A DNA stretch of 64,000 nucleotides. Source: Bradyrhizobium aeschynomenes (GTDB lineage Bacteria; Pseudomonadota; Alphaproteobacteria; Rhizobiales; Xanthobacteraceae). This document shows, piece by piece, positions 39,501-47,119 of the stretch; the first letter of the stretch is position 1; every line of letters begins with the position of its first letter. Below the pieces are notes generated by a model. That model saw only the letters and a list, made by a program, of their open reading frames with translations, was not told where the DNA came from and ran no database searches. The stretch covers positions 393,233 to 457,232 of the forward strand of contig NZ_JABFDM010000006.1 of NCBI RefSeq assembly GCF_013178945.1, given 5' to 3'. A program made the translations under genes and the position numbers.

Positions 39501-41084
39501 CTGCGCCGCGATCGAGACCGTGCCGTCGCGCACGGCAAGGATCGGCTGATCGTTGATCTTCAGCAGATTGAGCGTCAGGCTGAAACCCGCATCGAACTGG
39601 AAGCTCTGCGCGCTATAGTCGACCGCGACCGCGATGTCGCCAAGTTCGAAATCGCCGACATTCTCGACGTCGAGCATGACGGCCCCGCCGGACAGCGCCG
39701 TCAGGAAGTCGCTCAGCTTGGCGGTCCCCGCGAACGACGCATAGAACTGCTTGGCGGACGTGAACTGGACGGTGAACACGCCGTCGCCCTCGCCGTCCGG
39801 CCCCTTGAAGACGCTCGGCGCCAGCACGAACTCGGTCGTGAAATCGTAGGTCTGCTGCCGCTTGGCGCCGTCGAACGGATAGGCCATCGACCATTGCAGC
39901 GAGAAGCTCGTGATCTTGAAGTCGAGCACGCCGGTCGGCGGCAGGATCTGCCAGCTGGTATCCTTGGAGCTCCCGATCTCGATCGAGACCGCCGTGATCG
40001 TCGGCGAGCGGCCGAGGGTGCCGGCGATCGAGAAGCCGTTGAGACCGACGAAAGCGAGAAACTGCTGCAGCACGTCGGGCGTCGCGGCGAGATAGCCGCC
40101 ATTGCCGCCCATCACCTCGATCACCGTCGCCGGCGTCAGCGGCGCGCCGCCTTCGACGACGGCGAGCGCCACCGAGTAGTTGGCGTCCGCGCCGGGCGTG
40201 ATCTCGACGTCGAGCTGGTAGGAGCCGGTGCTGCCGACGTCGAACTGCGAGGAGATCGCGAGCGTCGGCGCCTGATCGCCGGCATCCGGATCGGCGGGAT
40301 CGGCCAGCACCAGCACGCCATCGACCTCGTCCGCACCATCGGGCGCGGGAATGGTCAGAGCCAGGCTTGGGTCTTTGACGGTGAACTGCGACGCGAGCTT
40401 GAACGTGCCATCCTGAATCGCCGCCCGCAGCTGCCCCGGCGGGAACAGCACGGTCTCGCCGTTGAAGATGCCCATGTTGAGAGCGCCGCTCAGCTGCAGA
40501 TCACCCGCGGGCGCGGTGAGGCCCGGAAACAGCAGCAGGAAGGGCTTGGCAACATCCGGCAGAGCGACCTTGGCAACGAAATTCTGCACGGCGCCGCCGC
40601 TCACGGCGCGGCCTGCGGAGTCGCCATATGGATAGGTGCCGGTCGCCGTCGAGAAGACAAAGCTGACGTTCTTCAGCGTGCCGAACTGATTGAACGGGAA
40701 GCCGCCCATGAAGGCGAAGCTGCTCGTCCAGGTCCAGTTCGACGGCGTCGCCTCGGCCTGCACGATCAGTTGGTCGCCGTCTACGGAGAACACGAGCGTG
40801 GCCTTCGCGGCGAGCGGCGCGGAGGCACCGACGAACGGGATCGTCGCCGATTGCACCGTGAACGCCGTCCCGTCGACCGGGCCGACGTCGGACTTTGCCA
40901 CCGTCACCTTGAAGTCGGCTGCGGCCTTGAGGAAGAAGGCCTGGCTCAGCCACGTGTCGTAGTCAGCGGGAAGCTTCACGGCGGGATCGGCGAGGCCCGC
41001 CGTCAGGAACGCGGCATCGAGCGCGAAGGCCGTGTCACCGGCAGCGGCTTCGACAGCGGCGCGGAGATTGTCGATAGCGCTCAT
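30540..41084 (-). CDS. giant 3514-aa protein with LysM-like repeats
   Basis: The single uninterrupted frame of 3514 codons starts at ATG 41084. There is no signal peptide and no evident membrane segment. The first ~1300 residues are strongly beta-rich with repeated alternating hydrophobic strands. Around residues 1590-1665 there are two LysM-like units (YVVQTGDTLQSIADRY and YVTRQGDSFADIALQLG), and weaker copies follow near 1700 and 2340 (PGMSFASMAAYYGLDVDLIA). Ala/Pro-rich beta segments fill the rest. LysM domains bind GlcNAc-containing glycans such as peptidoglycan or chitin. Its unusually long antisense frames reflect GC-rich codon usage. It is the last gene of a five-gene minus-strand cassette, 12 bp after the EEP nuclease-like gene. 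Function is unknown; a surface, delivered or toxin-like scaffold is conceivable. Confidence 0.85.
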   Translation of the reverse strand: MSAIDNLRAAVEAAAGDTAFALDAAFLTAGLADPAVKLPADYDTWLSQAFFLKAAADFKVTVAKSDVGPVDGTAFTVQSATIPFVGASAPLAAKATLVFSVDGDQLIVQAEATPSNWTWTSSFAFMGGFPFNQFGTLKNVSFVFSTATGTYPYGDSAGRAVSGGAVQNFVAKVALPDVAKPFLLLFPGLTAPAGDLQLSGALNMGIFNGETVLFPPGQLRAAIQDGTFKLASQFTVKDPSLALTIPAPDGADEVDGVLVLADPADPDAGDQAPTLAISSQFDVGSTGSYQLDVEITPGADANYSVALAVVEGGAPLTPATVIEVMGGNGGYLAATPDVLQQFLAFVGLNGFSIAGTLGRSPTITAVSIEIGSSKDTSWQILPPTGVLDFKITSFSLQWSMAYPFDGAKRQQTYDFTTEFVLAPSVFKGPDGEGDGVFTVQFTSAKQFYASFAGTAKLSDFLTALSGGAVMLDVENVGDFELGDIAVAVDYSAQSFQFDAGFSLTLNLLKINDQPILAVRDGTVSIAAQTPTQTEGGGNATTLLRAAPLPMLQTSRAVALQTASQTQWKSSVAGFLDVGPLHTKVSVTYDGFESPKRWDLAASLEEPLKVSELINQFFSPGGAYGFPSFLPGNLVIAEFGITATIPAEQGELKTSYDITVGFSWTFTFGDQTVGIDPARLGVSYDGSKPAQQQFSGFAQGTWVYTAINLKLTMGYEFKTTELGSNNILFVDWEGFRATWESGKELVTFSLKGWSIGSLVQALVRTLGNPYFTLDSPWDLLNQISLDALRVNVSLKNGESFSQRLSASYELSSPINLGFISITALTFRRGTDGKVTLAIEGSSPLVADDPAFKNLLDPAKGQDVQNLPSVPGRGEEWFKLFLLVLGQRIGITGHSSFNSTKEVICALQSVPSTTGKMNPVDPNADQGGAPGLPYYDQSNNWLIAGHLGLMKVAGTWSIDAMLVFNDPNLYGLRLALAGEKMGGLANLVVDILYKKITDDIGVYQIDFTFPDIIRNLNFGAVSITLPQLGIKVYTNGDFFIDIGFPYNLDFRRSFSISVIVYGVPVLGAGGFYIGKLSNATSTKIPKTNLGTFDPVIEFGIGLQLGLGYNFEKGPLKAGFALTVFGIVEGVVAPWHPYDPARTLASRASSGALQSDYYFKLSGTVGIIGLLYGSVDFAIISASVNVKIVLSIQLTYESYREIPVVASASVTISLKVKINLGLFSISISLSFSAQVSATFVIGQTSTAPWEVQGGRADALLMQRAHARGPDAVMRLARSLKPRPKRLAPAVAHRMGLATSAGDKPKLSVMAGAQYTVLAPEGATDAASNQGAFVLLLAMDAPDAAASVPSATKTSFDVLAEVYFPWIIDALGNESGHEAELAETLATSVTLTQLEAYVARLADTADPFLSITGLLQFLADGFRLDILNPATAQSSGLKAKLDAGSVLFPVFDGLKLQVPALSGGQTSPIAFETYATATPGYATAVSNMFAQVAADIQAQNKEMRRLAAENDANSTESMAALVFVDTFTLIARQLLQAAADALKSYAYPLAPSSAIGGILDELNRIPGNALTIADVVQPNVDHALGAGLSLHIEGLEYVVQTGDTLQSIADRYSDAVKPPRWTSTPDRLIVANQSRHMLQGGVGLMLTNSQGQQQAYVTRQGDSFADIALQLGAISIDALAAQSVLYGAVGLLQPTLPLAIWPIAYKTEGTSGPSSDTLAKVASLFQTTSVAVADANRDVPGLFSVEAERGLLTIANLEAQSVAALWSAIEATGQVGQTAGMVSRFLVYGLRLPVLDGLTLSNAFLYPRTQSGYGVYQLTGQQFPTPNAATSYKIDFAREKQSHGVPLDFILLNDSTDLSMEVDLSQAYAALNVVVSWAKAPGNFAPSPTFAALPLAERQPRPFTASGYARWSSGSVASLLALTNRGGVAAAGDAGAQVQPTLWSLPPAQTNLVAMREQSIRAVMPDLRSTYALLPKFQPQIGRSNPATGRTDYAGIARWAWCTRLDVQIKRLPDAAAIAARGVGAGDLPSGPASSPTLPFVYELVGPSSEDAVRLQRILTAMDALGEGIASAVFLLYNQSGPGAPMLVTPADANFLAFITQTNLSTETNPAAALRLMLAAEDAPPRGIANSPAQFIRLMWELSTVRSGGYYLYYENVESGEGLPAGVFDSSGSGIVTVVVTFAAQGSNSFGKTLPDFVNAFVTTDAVDPQADLVQTVSLASTGTTAPVAAGASLDMLSAIYGPGPGRIAEVNATKPLDAGALVPIVGAVRQLTDADLVRGAGGVIDAPATLDKLAKLFSAGAVHSITGQDIAAFNPQVAVALAAVFYIPPLTYQVNSSAAPGMSFASMAAYYGLDVDLIARGASAAPGLFPVNAVLDLDPQLFSLRDQLPPQNIGFGLTRNNLGLPPDDPAAPDFARKTMYQLYTSLAAGLAGSVFYKASPLGMPFGPQDHDDDGSSAFESHARSAKTRGNRLAQVAMADLDYRQSIGIAAQFALVNAAPNPPDPDLPPKAGNPYLGVGTMAQVALQWRDIFGNTTVTPFEAPPQGYRGALNGAAVPMLYRDELIGLGSWTNTNASYSYEASGGAAFKLSLSLNGAAYTGPDGAARAADDLSLYTRIYYQLHQDYSTNVAVHVPGVSGNAVAMRLSNSLMDKPDVDLSDVQADIIRGYVRACVLYLKRVAQGQTPAAPAALLSLPIDVNAIAAGNILELDVALTLSRNPLLVDPAVAALLGDTGVAAAILPRADGDGNVAYTVFSKDFEAIFATTDWYLKVGQGLSRDGEDAADGAQQLWAVRFGRAAGQGIHFKLGTSPSYFAPKPIAKALASGDATITRYDSGDSDTLHLDGVDLNQWFQSALDAIDQFLSADYAPHAFILDRIDGVTDPLKNGSLGSVLSTKELLADTISLKTLPVLSTSAGDPSTGFAASEKLRQQLLNQLGAAYRAGAAVVFGLTEVTGGGDNNPAGPPNLYGQPGGSIEGAADNQNFTLTPTRIPLGEVYDPTSKSWYDPRLAFVFATKNVVDQAYVPLKLTLSLSHLEFERRTVAGIDGYVDSRWLAFVNGPFSYPLGGDEVTNIPVVNRDLPTPPTVSAQRAQQLTGEGATDPSKLSAWSYAFDYLYQQAAADAVSCTVEFNRPNPTTLRGAARLNGEPDLFTALAKFVANYPAILRDFNQSLVNIDGAEPDPATLAAARKATAAFALETKQIADAYARETVGAAKLAAAPAHVIVKFLSTLDGTSDGHARTNLLDITIDGVAASWDAAAGTISNGTTTLSAPVAAIAPELYTPQAVPPAELPAGVQIAYVYTRQVDGKTVYLREEEARGLPARTVSVSPLDVLLYQSGWASVFVQRNLALFPLADLTTTSTNPAFLFQTPEVRFASTVVPQLNYNAFSLDAMSGASGNLDARLTTFFAGLYADGNGSTSDEVAMQGMYSYEIVAGQPAIPRVRLPINLLTPTPSVVDPGVKPAFVAPFAQMIDAWRGATNPTTSGHARVEIELKVFGGVGDATQPLIQVSRLTHDVASA

Positions 41085-41096
41085 GCCGGCGCTCCC

Positions 41097-42512
41097 TCAG
41101 ATGTCGGCGAAGATGCCGAAGTGATCGCTGGTGTTGCGAACGCGTCCGTAGTTGCTCCAGCCGGTCAGATTTCCGGCGCCGCCGATCCCCGGATAGTTCG
41201 CTGCCGTGGGGGCGCCGGGCCAGCCCATCGGCGCCGCGGTGAACTGGTTGGCCAAAGCGATCGCACCGGGGGGAGGATTGTCCGGCGGCCCCATCACCGC
41301 GTTCATCGGCGTGCCGCTGACGGTGTTCATGATCGTGGTCTGATAGTTGTGCAAGCCATTATGCGGCCAGACCAGCACGTTATCGATCGAGTAGAACGGC
41401 GCGGCGACGAAGTTGGATCCAACATAGCCGTAGCCGGGATAGAAGCTCTGGCCCGGCCCGCCGCCGTTGGACCACAGGAATTTCGACGCGGCGGTCTTGG
41501 TCTTGCCGCGGATATGGGTGGAGAAATAACCTTTGTACTGGTCCAGATTGACTGGAACGCCTACTGCCGTCGGACTGACGAGCAGCGTATAGGCGCCTGG
41601 GCCACCGGTGAGCGGATTGTAGAGGCCCGAGGCCGTGCCGTTCACCGCGAACAGATTGACGTTGAAATCGCCGCCGATCACCCGCGTCTCGTTGGCGCCC
41701 AAGCCGCCTACGATGTCGTTGATGGTCGACAGCGTGGTGATGTAGTTCGCCGCCGCAGGGTTGTTGGGCGGGGAATGGATGCCGAAGATGGTGATGTCCC
41801 GCTGCACGTTGCCGAGATTGTCGGCCTCCGTGAACGTCGCCATGAACGGCTCGCGCAACCCGCCGAATGCGACGCCCGCACCGAGCGGCGTGGTGAAGGC
41901 GATGCGCGCGGCGACGACATCCTCATTGAGGCCGCCATTGTGCTGGGCCCCTGCCGGGATCTGCCGCACACCGCCAAGCCCCGGCGGCACCAGCAATCCG
42001 TTGACGTTGACGGCGCCGACCGGCACCGCCATGCCATTGTAGGGCGTGGCGACGCCGCCGCCCGGCGGCACCGACAGGCCGGCGTGCCCGCCGGTCCAGA
42101 TGTTGGGCCCGGTGAAGTAGCGATTGAGCGTGCCTGCGTTGTTGGTGCGCCGAAAGAGAATGCCCACGGTCTCCGAGCGACCGCCGGTCCCCGTATAGAG
42201 CGGCGGCACCGCGTTCCATCCGCCGGCCACCATCGTGCCGGGATTGTTGAGCCCGAACTGCACCATGGCGAGCGCATTGATTCCGCCGGTCTGGCTCGCC
42301 AGCGCGTTCGGCGCGTTGTCGCCGGAGCTCACCTCGATGATGACGATGATGTCCGGCTGCGCGGCGGCGAGCACGGCGTTGATCACGGCGCGACGCTGGA
42401 TCGCGCTCTGCATGTCGTTGAGACCGCCGTGCCCGCGCTGCCGCTTGATCGACGCCGAGAAGATCTTGTTGACCGAGAAGTTCTCGATGTTCCAGAACAG
42501 GATCCGCGTCAT
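41097..42512 (-). CDS. endonuclease/exonuclease/phosphatase-fold enzyme
   Basis: ATG 42512 overlaps the upstream TGA as ATGA and starts directly with the EEP motif LFWNIENF; the longer frame to 43007 overlaps a real gene and is not used. In the 471-aa protein, Asn8, Glu60 (IIVIIEVSSG), His246 (FGIHSPPN), Asp282/Asn284 (GGDFNVN) and the terminal Ser-Asp-His (SDHFGIF, 462-464) match the conserved metal-dependent phosphodiesterase residues of the DNase I/AP-endonuclease superfamily. The segment 130-200 is a Gly/Pro-rich insertion. There is no signal peptide. The substrate could be DNA, RNA or a phospho-metabolite. Placement between a 1207-aa protein and a LysM giant suggests an effector-like role. 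Confidence 0.85.
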   Translation of the reverse strand: MTRILFWNIENFSVNKIFSASIKRQRGHGGLNDMQSAIQRRAVINAVLAAAQPDIIVIIEVSSGDNAPNALASQTGGINALAMVQFGLNNPGTMVAGGWNAVPPLYTGTGGRSETVGILFRRTNNAGTLNRYFTGPNIWTGGHAGLSVPPGGGVATPYNGMAVPVGAVNVNGLLVPPGLGGVRQIPAGAQHNGGLNEDVVAARIAFTTPLGAGVAFGGLREPFMATFTEADNLGNVQRDITIFGIHSPPNNPAAANYITTLSTINDIVGGLGANETRVIGGDFNVNLFAVNGTASGLYNPLTGGPGAYTLLVSPTAVGVPVNLDQYKGYFSTHIRGKTKTAASKFLWSNGGGPGQSFYPGYGYVGSNFVAAPFYSIDNVLVWPHNGLHNYQTTIMNTVSGTPMNAVMGPPDNPPPGAIALANQFTAAPMGWPGAPTAANYPGIGGAGNLTGWSNYGRVRNTSDHFGIFADI

Positions 42513-45500
42513 GATGACGGCTCCTGCAGCTCGGGCTTGCGTTTGGCAAACGCGAGCGACTGCTCGCAGCCTGGATTGTCGTCGGCGACATAGGCGGCAT
42601 ACCAGCCGAGACTGCCGGTGTTGTCGGGATCGCCGAACAGGAAGAACTGGATGTTGGCGGACGGCGGCAGCTTGGCGATGCCGAAGATCTTGATGGCGAT
42701 ATCGTCGATCCGCAGGCAGTAGAACCATTTCGGAGCGGCGTCGGCCAGCATGCGCCCCGTTGCTGTCGGGACCGGCTGGCGCAGGATCGAGATCGCGCCA
42801 ACAGCGACCTTGATGACGCCTTGGATGCTGAACAGGCTGGCACCGGGTGCCGCGCCCGGCAGGCTCATGCCGATGAAGACCGCATGCTCTGCATCCGAGC
42901 CGGTGGTGACCGGCGACCAGGCGACCAGCAACTGCGACTGGAAGCCGACGCCGGAGGCAAGCGCACCCGGTCCGCCCAGCGTGATGTCGTAGACGACGCC
43001 GAACCACGGCCCCTCCAGCTCAGTGAGGTTGAGCTGCGACGTCACCGGCAGGAAGCCCAGATCGGACGGCTTCTGATCGCCGGAGGCGTTGACGAAGCTC
43101 TTCAGCTGCAGCGCGAAGCCGCGGAACAGGCTGGTGTCGCGCATCGTCGAGCCGTTGAGATTCCACGCGAGATTGCCGGTCGCGACCTCGAACCGCTTGG
43201 CGCCAGGCGTCGCCTGCGGATAGGTCATTCCGACGGCGAGACCGGAAAAGGCAAGGCCGACGCCGAGCGCCGCCTCCGGCGTGTCCGGCGGACTGCCGAA
43301 CGACAGCAGGTCGAGCGTCTCTCCGGTGTTGCTTTCGAGCGCGGTGAAATCGAGCTGCCCCCAGACGAGGAAGTTGCTCGCCACCGTCGCGCCCTGGTCC
43401 TGGGTGCCGAGCGTGTTGAACTGTACGCGGTCGAATGCGACGGCCAGCAGCACGTTCGACGGGCTGGTCAGGACATTGGTCGTGTTCTGCTCGAAGACAT
43501 AGGCCGTGCGGCCGCCCTGATCGACATAGCTGCCCTTGAGCACGATCCCAGTGAAGGGCTGCGGCTTGCCGCGCGAGTACAGGCGCGACACCGGCGCGCC
43601 GAACAGGGCCGCAACCGAGAGCTGGACATGGCTTTCGAACCGCGTCAGCCTGGCATTCTCGAACAACGATTGCAGCTGCAGCACGGTAAAATCGAAATCG
43701 CCGCTCATCTGCACCGGCACGGGCACGTCGGGCGCGACGCCATTGGAGACGTTCATCGCATAGCGCGGATCTTCGTAGTCGATCAGGCCGAACAGGCTCG
43801 AGCTGCCCGGAGGCATCGTGATCCTGCCAGTGCTCGCCTCGACGGTGACGCGACTGACGGTGAAGCCGAAATGATGAGCATTGAAACGAGTGAAGTCGAT
43901 GCCGGCGGCCAGACCTGCAATTTCCGGCGGCATGTCGCGTTGGCCGAGATCGGCCGCGAGCACGATGACGCCGGTCCAGTTCGGATCCTGGGCGATTCGC
44001 GCGAAGTTCTCGTAGAACGGACCCGATGTGCCCTTCGACCTGGTGATCGCGTCTGCGATGTAGTCCTGTAGCCATTGCGACAGACCGGTGTAGGACAGCG
44101 CGGCCGTGGCCGGCGGCGTACCGGGCAGCAGCGAGAACTGCTCGGCCGAGGTCCAGCGATTGGCATTGGTGACCCGGTCGAGCAACGAGCCGGAGCAGAA
44201 CTTCATGATCATCACGTTACGATAGGCGGTCGCCGACGCTCCGGCGCCGACTGCCGCAGTCATGGTCCAGCCCGCGATGTTGACGGTGTTGGCGAATTGA
44301 GCACCCGTGCCGAACGGTTCCGGATTGACGGCGACCAGAAACAGCTGGTTGGTCTGCAATGCGTCCTGCATCGCCGGAGTCGGATGAGACAACGCGAACG
44401 GCAGAGTCTTGCCGTCTTGATTGAGCGACTGCGCCATGCTGACGTTCAGATAGGCTCCCGTCCCCGGATCGCGCTCGATGATGAAGCCTTGCGGCGTCGT
44501 CCCATCGGTGCCGGGTCCGTCGGCCAGCACGCCGTGCAACGCATGGGCTCGTGCCGCCTGAACCCGCGCCGACCACGTCTTGCTGCCATAGCTCGAGATC
44601 AGCGATTTGCGCGTTGCGGCCACGATCTGGCTTTCGAACTGGACGAGTGTCGCGCCGTCGAGGCCACTGCTCGCCACGGCTCCGTACGGCACGAGCGGGA
44701 ACGTCTTGTCGTTGCCCTGGGCGAGCGGCATGAATGGCGGCGCCGATTGCAGGATCGCCGCGTCGTCGGGGGCACCGGCTGCGGCGGCTCCGTAGATCGC
44801 GCTGCCTTCCGGCTCGGCGAGATAGTCGACGGCGCCGCCTCCGGAGATGATGGTCACCCAGGAGGTCTGATAGTCGTCGGTCAGGCGCGGCGCGACGGCG
44901 CCGCTCGCGGGGCGGTTGAGATCCGCCGTCTCGAACGGAAACACCGGCGCATAGCCCGGCTTTGATGGGATGGCGTTGAGACGATCGTTCTGTGCGGCAG
45001 GCAGGTTCGCGTCGAAGGTCCTGAAGCTGAGAGCTTCCGATCCGAACAGTCCGCCCATGAGCTTCGCGACCTGGCCAGCCGAGCTGCCGTCGGCGCTGAG
45101 CGCGTATTGGCCCGCCAGGCTGAGATAGGCGGTGCCGGCATCGGTCGCGACCGTTTTCGCGACGCTGGTGGCGAAAGCGAAGCCACCTGCCCCGAGCGAC
45201 GGCGCCGTATCCGCGCTGCCGGCCCCGAGCGGCGTCAGCTGCACCACGCGTCCGCCGGTGGTGCGGAATTCGCTGGTCAGCGACGGCGCGGCCTTGATGG
45301 CGAAGCCCGAGCGCAGATAGCCCTGTTCGAGCAGCGTTCGATCAATGACGCGGTTGGCGGGATCACCCAGGTCGAAGGCGCCGGCGATCGAAAGCTGCGG
45401 CGGCAAGGCCGCCACTGTCATCACTGCATATTGCGCAGCCTGCAGCGAGGATACCGCGCTGTTGTTGACGGTGTAACGGAAGCCCTGCCCCAAGCCCTGG

Positions 45501-46132
45501 GCGACGAAGGCCTGTTTTGAATCGAGCAGGCCGTCGAAGGTCACACAGCCAGTGTTGGCGCCACTGAACGGTACGTACGCGTAGATGCGACTGTTGGCCG
45601 GCGCGATCCGAATGCCGAGCGGATTGTCGCCCTTGCCGGAGAAGCCGATGAACGGCGGCGAGCTCGTCGCCGAGCCAGACAGGCGCAGAGCCCCGCCATC
45701 GATATCGATGCGACTCTGATCGAGAACGTAGAACTTGGCGTTGCCGGCGAACCAGAGGTTCAGGTTGCCCGACACCTGGTAGACCGGCGGCAGATGGATG
45801 AAGCCGACGCCATAGCGTTTGAAATCGCCGAACACGACCGGATTCGCCGATGCCAGCCAGACGACGGCGCGGTTGCCCGTCGCCGCGCCGATGTAATCTC
45901 GAACGCGCTTGGCGAACCCGCCGGGATCCCGATCGAGATCGGCGGGCCGCTGCGTCGCGAAGAGATAGCTGCCACCGTACTTCTTCAGCGAGTCGTCGTA
46001 GTTGATGAACGGTGGCAGCGACGCACCTGCGCCGAGAAGGTAGCCGGCCCAGCCAACTGAGCCGGCAACCCTGGTCTCGTAGATCGCGGTGGAGCCGACC
46101 TGCTCGAACTGCGCTGACGCAAGCGCGTCCAT
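42509..46132 (-). CDS. 1207-aa beta-rich protein of unknown function
   Basis: The start is ATG 46132, 7 bp after the repeat-protein gene. No signal peptide, membrane segment or catalytic motif is recognised. The protein is beta-rich with many Gly/Ala/Ser turns. The last 300 residues (LNLTELEGPWFGVVYDITLGG, FFLFGDPDNTGSLGWYAAYVAD) have a strand pattern like the beta-rich N-terminal half of the 3514-aa protein, which may indicate a shared domain class. It is coupled to the EEP-enzyme gene by an ATGA overlap. Confidence 0.8.
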   Translation of the reverse strand: MDALASAQFEQVGSTAIYETRVAGSVGWAGYLLGAGASLPPFINYDDSLKKYGGSYLFATQRPADLDRDPGGFAKRVRDYIGAATGNRAVVWLASANPVVFGDFKRYGVGFIHLPPVYQVSGNLNLWFAGNAKFYVLDQSRIDIDGGALRLSGSATSSPPFIGFSGKGDNPLGIRIAPANSRIYAYVPFSGANTGCVTFDGLLDSKQAFVAQGLGQGFRYTVNNSAVSSLQAAQYAVMTVAALPPQLSIAGAFDLGDPANRVIDRTLLEQGYLRSGFAIKAAPSLTSEFRTTGGRVVQLTPLGAGSADTAPSLGAGGFAFATSVAKTVATDAGTAYLSLAGQYALSADGSSAGQVAKLMGGLFGSEALSFRTFDANLPAAQNDRLNAIPSKPGYAPVFPFETADLNRPASGAVAPRLTDDYQTSWVTIISGGGAVDYLAEPEGSAIYGAAAAGAPDDAAILQSAPPFMPLAQGNDKTFPLVPYGAVASSGLDGATLVQFESQIVAATRKSLISSYGSKTWSARVQAARAHALHGVLADGPGTDGTTPQGFIIERDPGTGAYLNVSMAQSLNQDGKTLPFALSHPTPAMQDALQTNQLFLVAVNPEPFGTGAQFANTVNIAGWTMTAAVGAGASATAYRNVMIMKFCSGSLLDRVTNANRWTSAEQFSLLPGTPPATAALSYTGLSQWLQDYIADAITRSKGTSGPFYENFARIAQDPNWTGVIVLAADLGQRDMPPEIAGLAAGIDFTRFNAHHFGFTVSRVTVEASTGRITMPPGSSSLFGLIDYEDPRYAMNVSNGVAPDVPVPVQMSGDFDFTVLQLQSLFENARLTRFESHVQLSVAALFGAPVSRLYSRGKPQPFTGIVLKGSYVDQGGRTAYVFEQNTTNVLTSPSNVLLAVAFDRVQFNTLGTQDQGATVASNFLVWGQLDFTALESNTGETLDLLSFGSPPDTPEAALGVGLAFSGLAVGMTYPQATPGAKRFEVATGNLAWNLNGSTMRDTSLFRGFALQLKSFVNASGDQKPSDLGFLPVTSQLNLTELEGPWFGVVYDITLGGPGALASGVGFQSQLLVAWSPVTTGSDAEHAVFIGMSLPGAAPGASLFSIQGVIKVAVGAISILRQPVPTATGRMLADAAPKWFYCLRIDDIAIKIFGIAKLPPSANIQFFLFGDPDNTGSLGWYAAYVADDNPGCEQSLAFAKRKPELQEPSS

Positions 46133-46139
46133 GGCCGTA

Positions 46140-46895
46140 TCAACCGATCGGGAAGATGCCGAGCAGCGTACCCGCCAGCGAATAGAGGGCGCGATCGTCG
46201 ATGATGTCGCCCTTGATGATGGTCACCGTGTACTGTGCCGAGCCCAGCGCCGCATATTGCACAGTAATGCCCGCCTTCCACGTCGTCGCCCCGATGGTGA
46301 TATCGGCGCCGAGCACCGCGGTAATCTGCGATTGCGAGACGATCGGCGTCCAGACCGGGATGCGCCCCTGATACTGGAATGAGACGTAGGTGGTATTGTT
46401 GGTGTCGCCGCTCGGCGTCGTCACCACATTGCTGTTGGGGCTGGTCGGGGTGTTCACCGTCGGCAGAGCCGTGAACGCCGCGCGCGGGTACTCTTCGGTC
46501 CGCAGCGCCGCGGCCGACGGCGCGGCCTTGATCGACGAGCTGATCGGGAAGATGCCGAGCGTCACGCCCTGGAGCGAGTAGAGGCCACGATCGTCCACGA
46601 TCTCCCCCGAGATGATGGTCACGGTGTACTGGGTCGACCCGAGCGCCGCATACTGAACCGTGATGCCCTTGCGCCAGGTCGTTGCGCCGATCGTGATGTC
46701 AGCCCCGAGAACGACTTGAGGTTGCGCCTGCGACACCACCGGCGTCCAGACAGGGATGCGCCCCTGATACTCGAAGACGAGCTGAGTGGTGTTGTTCGTA
46801 TCACCGGTCGGCGTCGCGACGACATCGGTGTTGGGGCTGGTGGGGGTCTTGACGACCGAAGGAGCAGTGAAACGAACGGCTTCGTGATCGACCAT
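46140..46895 (-). CDS. two-unit beta-repeat protein
   Basis: The 251-aa protein consists of two near-identical units, residues 10-118 and 141-250, joined by an Ala-rich linker. Each has TPTSPN, GDTNNTT, YQGRIPVWTP, LGADITIGATTW, GITVQYAALGS and YTVTII in the same order. A good GGGAG site precedes ATG 46895. No signal peptide or membrane segment is seen. It is strand-rich and presumably a beta-sandwich. The 131-aa protein at 47120 is a diverged single unit of the same family. Function is unknown. Confidence 0.82.
   Translation of the reverse strand: MVDHEAVRFTAPSVVKTPTSPNTDVVATPTGDTNNTTQLVFEYQGRIPVWTPVVSQAQPQVVLGADITIGATTWRKGITVQYAALGSTQYTVTIISGEIVDDRGLYSLQGVTLGIFPISSSIKAAPSAAALRTEEYPRAAFTALPTVNTPTSPNSNVVTTPSGDTNNTTYVSFQYQGRIPVWTPIVSQSQITAVLGADITIGATTWKAGITVQYAALGSAQYTVTIIKGDIIDDRALYSLAGTLLGIFPIG
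46146..46868 (-). repeat. intragenic tandem duplication of a ~110-codon unit
   Basis: The two protein units at 46542-46868 and 46146-46475 share long identical runs such as LGADITIGATTW and ITVQYAALGS. The matching DNA is also close, so the duplication looks fairly recent compared with the diverged third copy at 47120-47515. Confidence 0.85.
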
Positions 46896-47119
46896 AGCTA
46901 TCTCCCTTTTTGTAATAACGCAGGCCGAGACCTGCAGCAGATCCGGGCAACACAGTTGAAACGAATCAAATATCGATCAAACTACCACTGATTGAAATCT
47001 ATCAGAGGTTGTGGCGTGTAACAGAGTTGGATGGGACGGTCAATTGTGCCAGATCACAGTCTGTGCCCGTGCCCGATAACATTCTGGTGTTTACATTTCG
47101 CGCGGAACGGGACGGCCTT

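Noticed and set aside
31998..42593. Very long plus-strand open frames (about 480 to 1390 codons) opposite the giant LysM gene and its neighbours
   Set aside because: They are rich in Arg, His, Ala and Gly, lack ribosome-binding sites and domains, and lie exactly antisense to well-supported genes. They reflect GC-rich third positions.
42513..43007. N-terminal extension of the EEP-enzyme frame
   Set aside because: It overlaps the 1207-aa gene, is Arg-rich, and the EEP fold begins right at ATG 42512.
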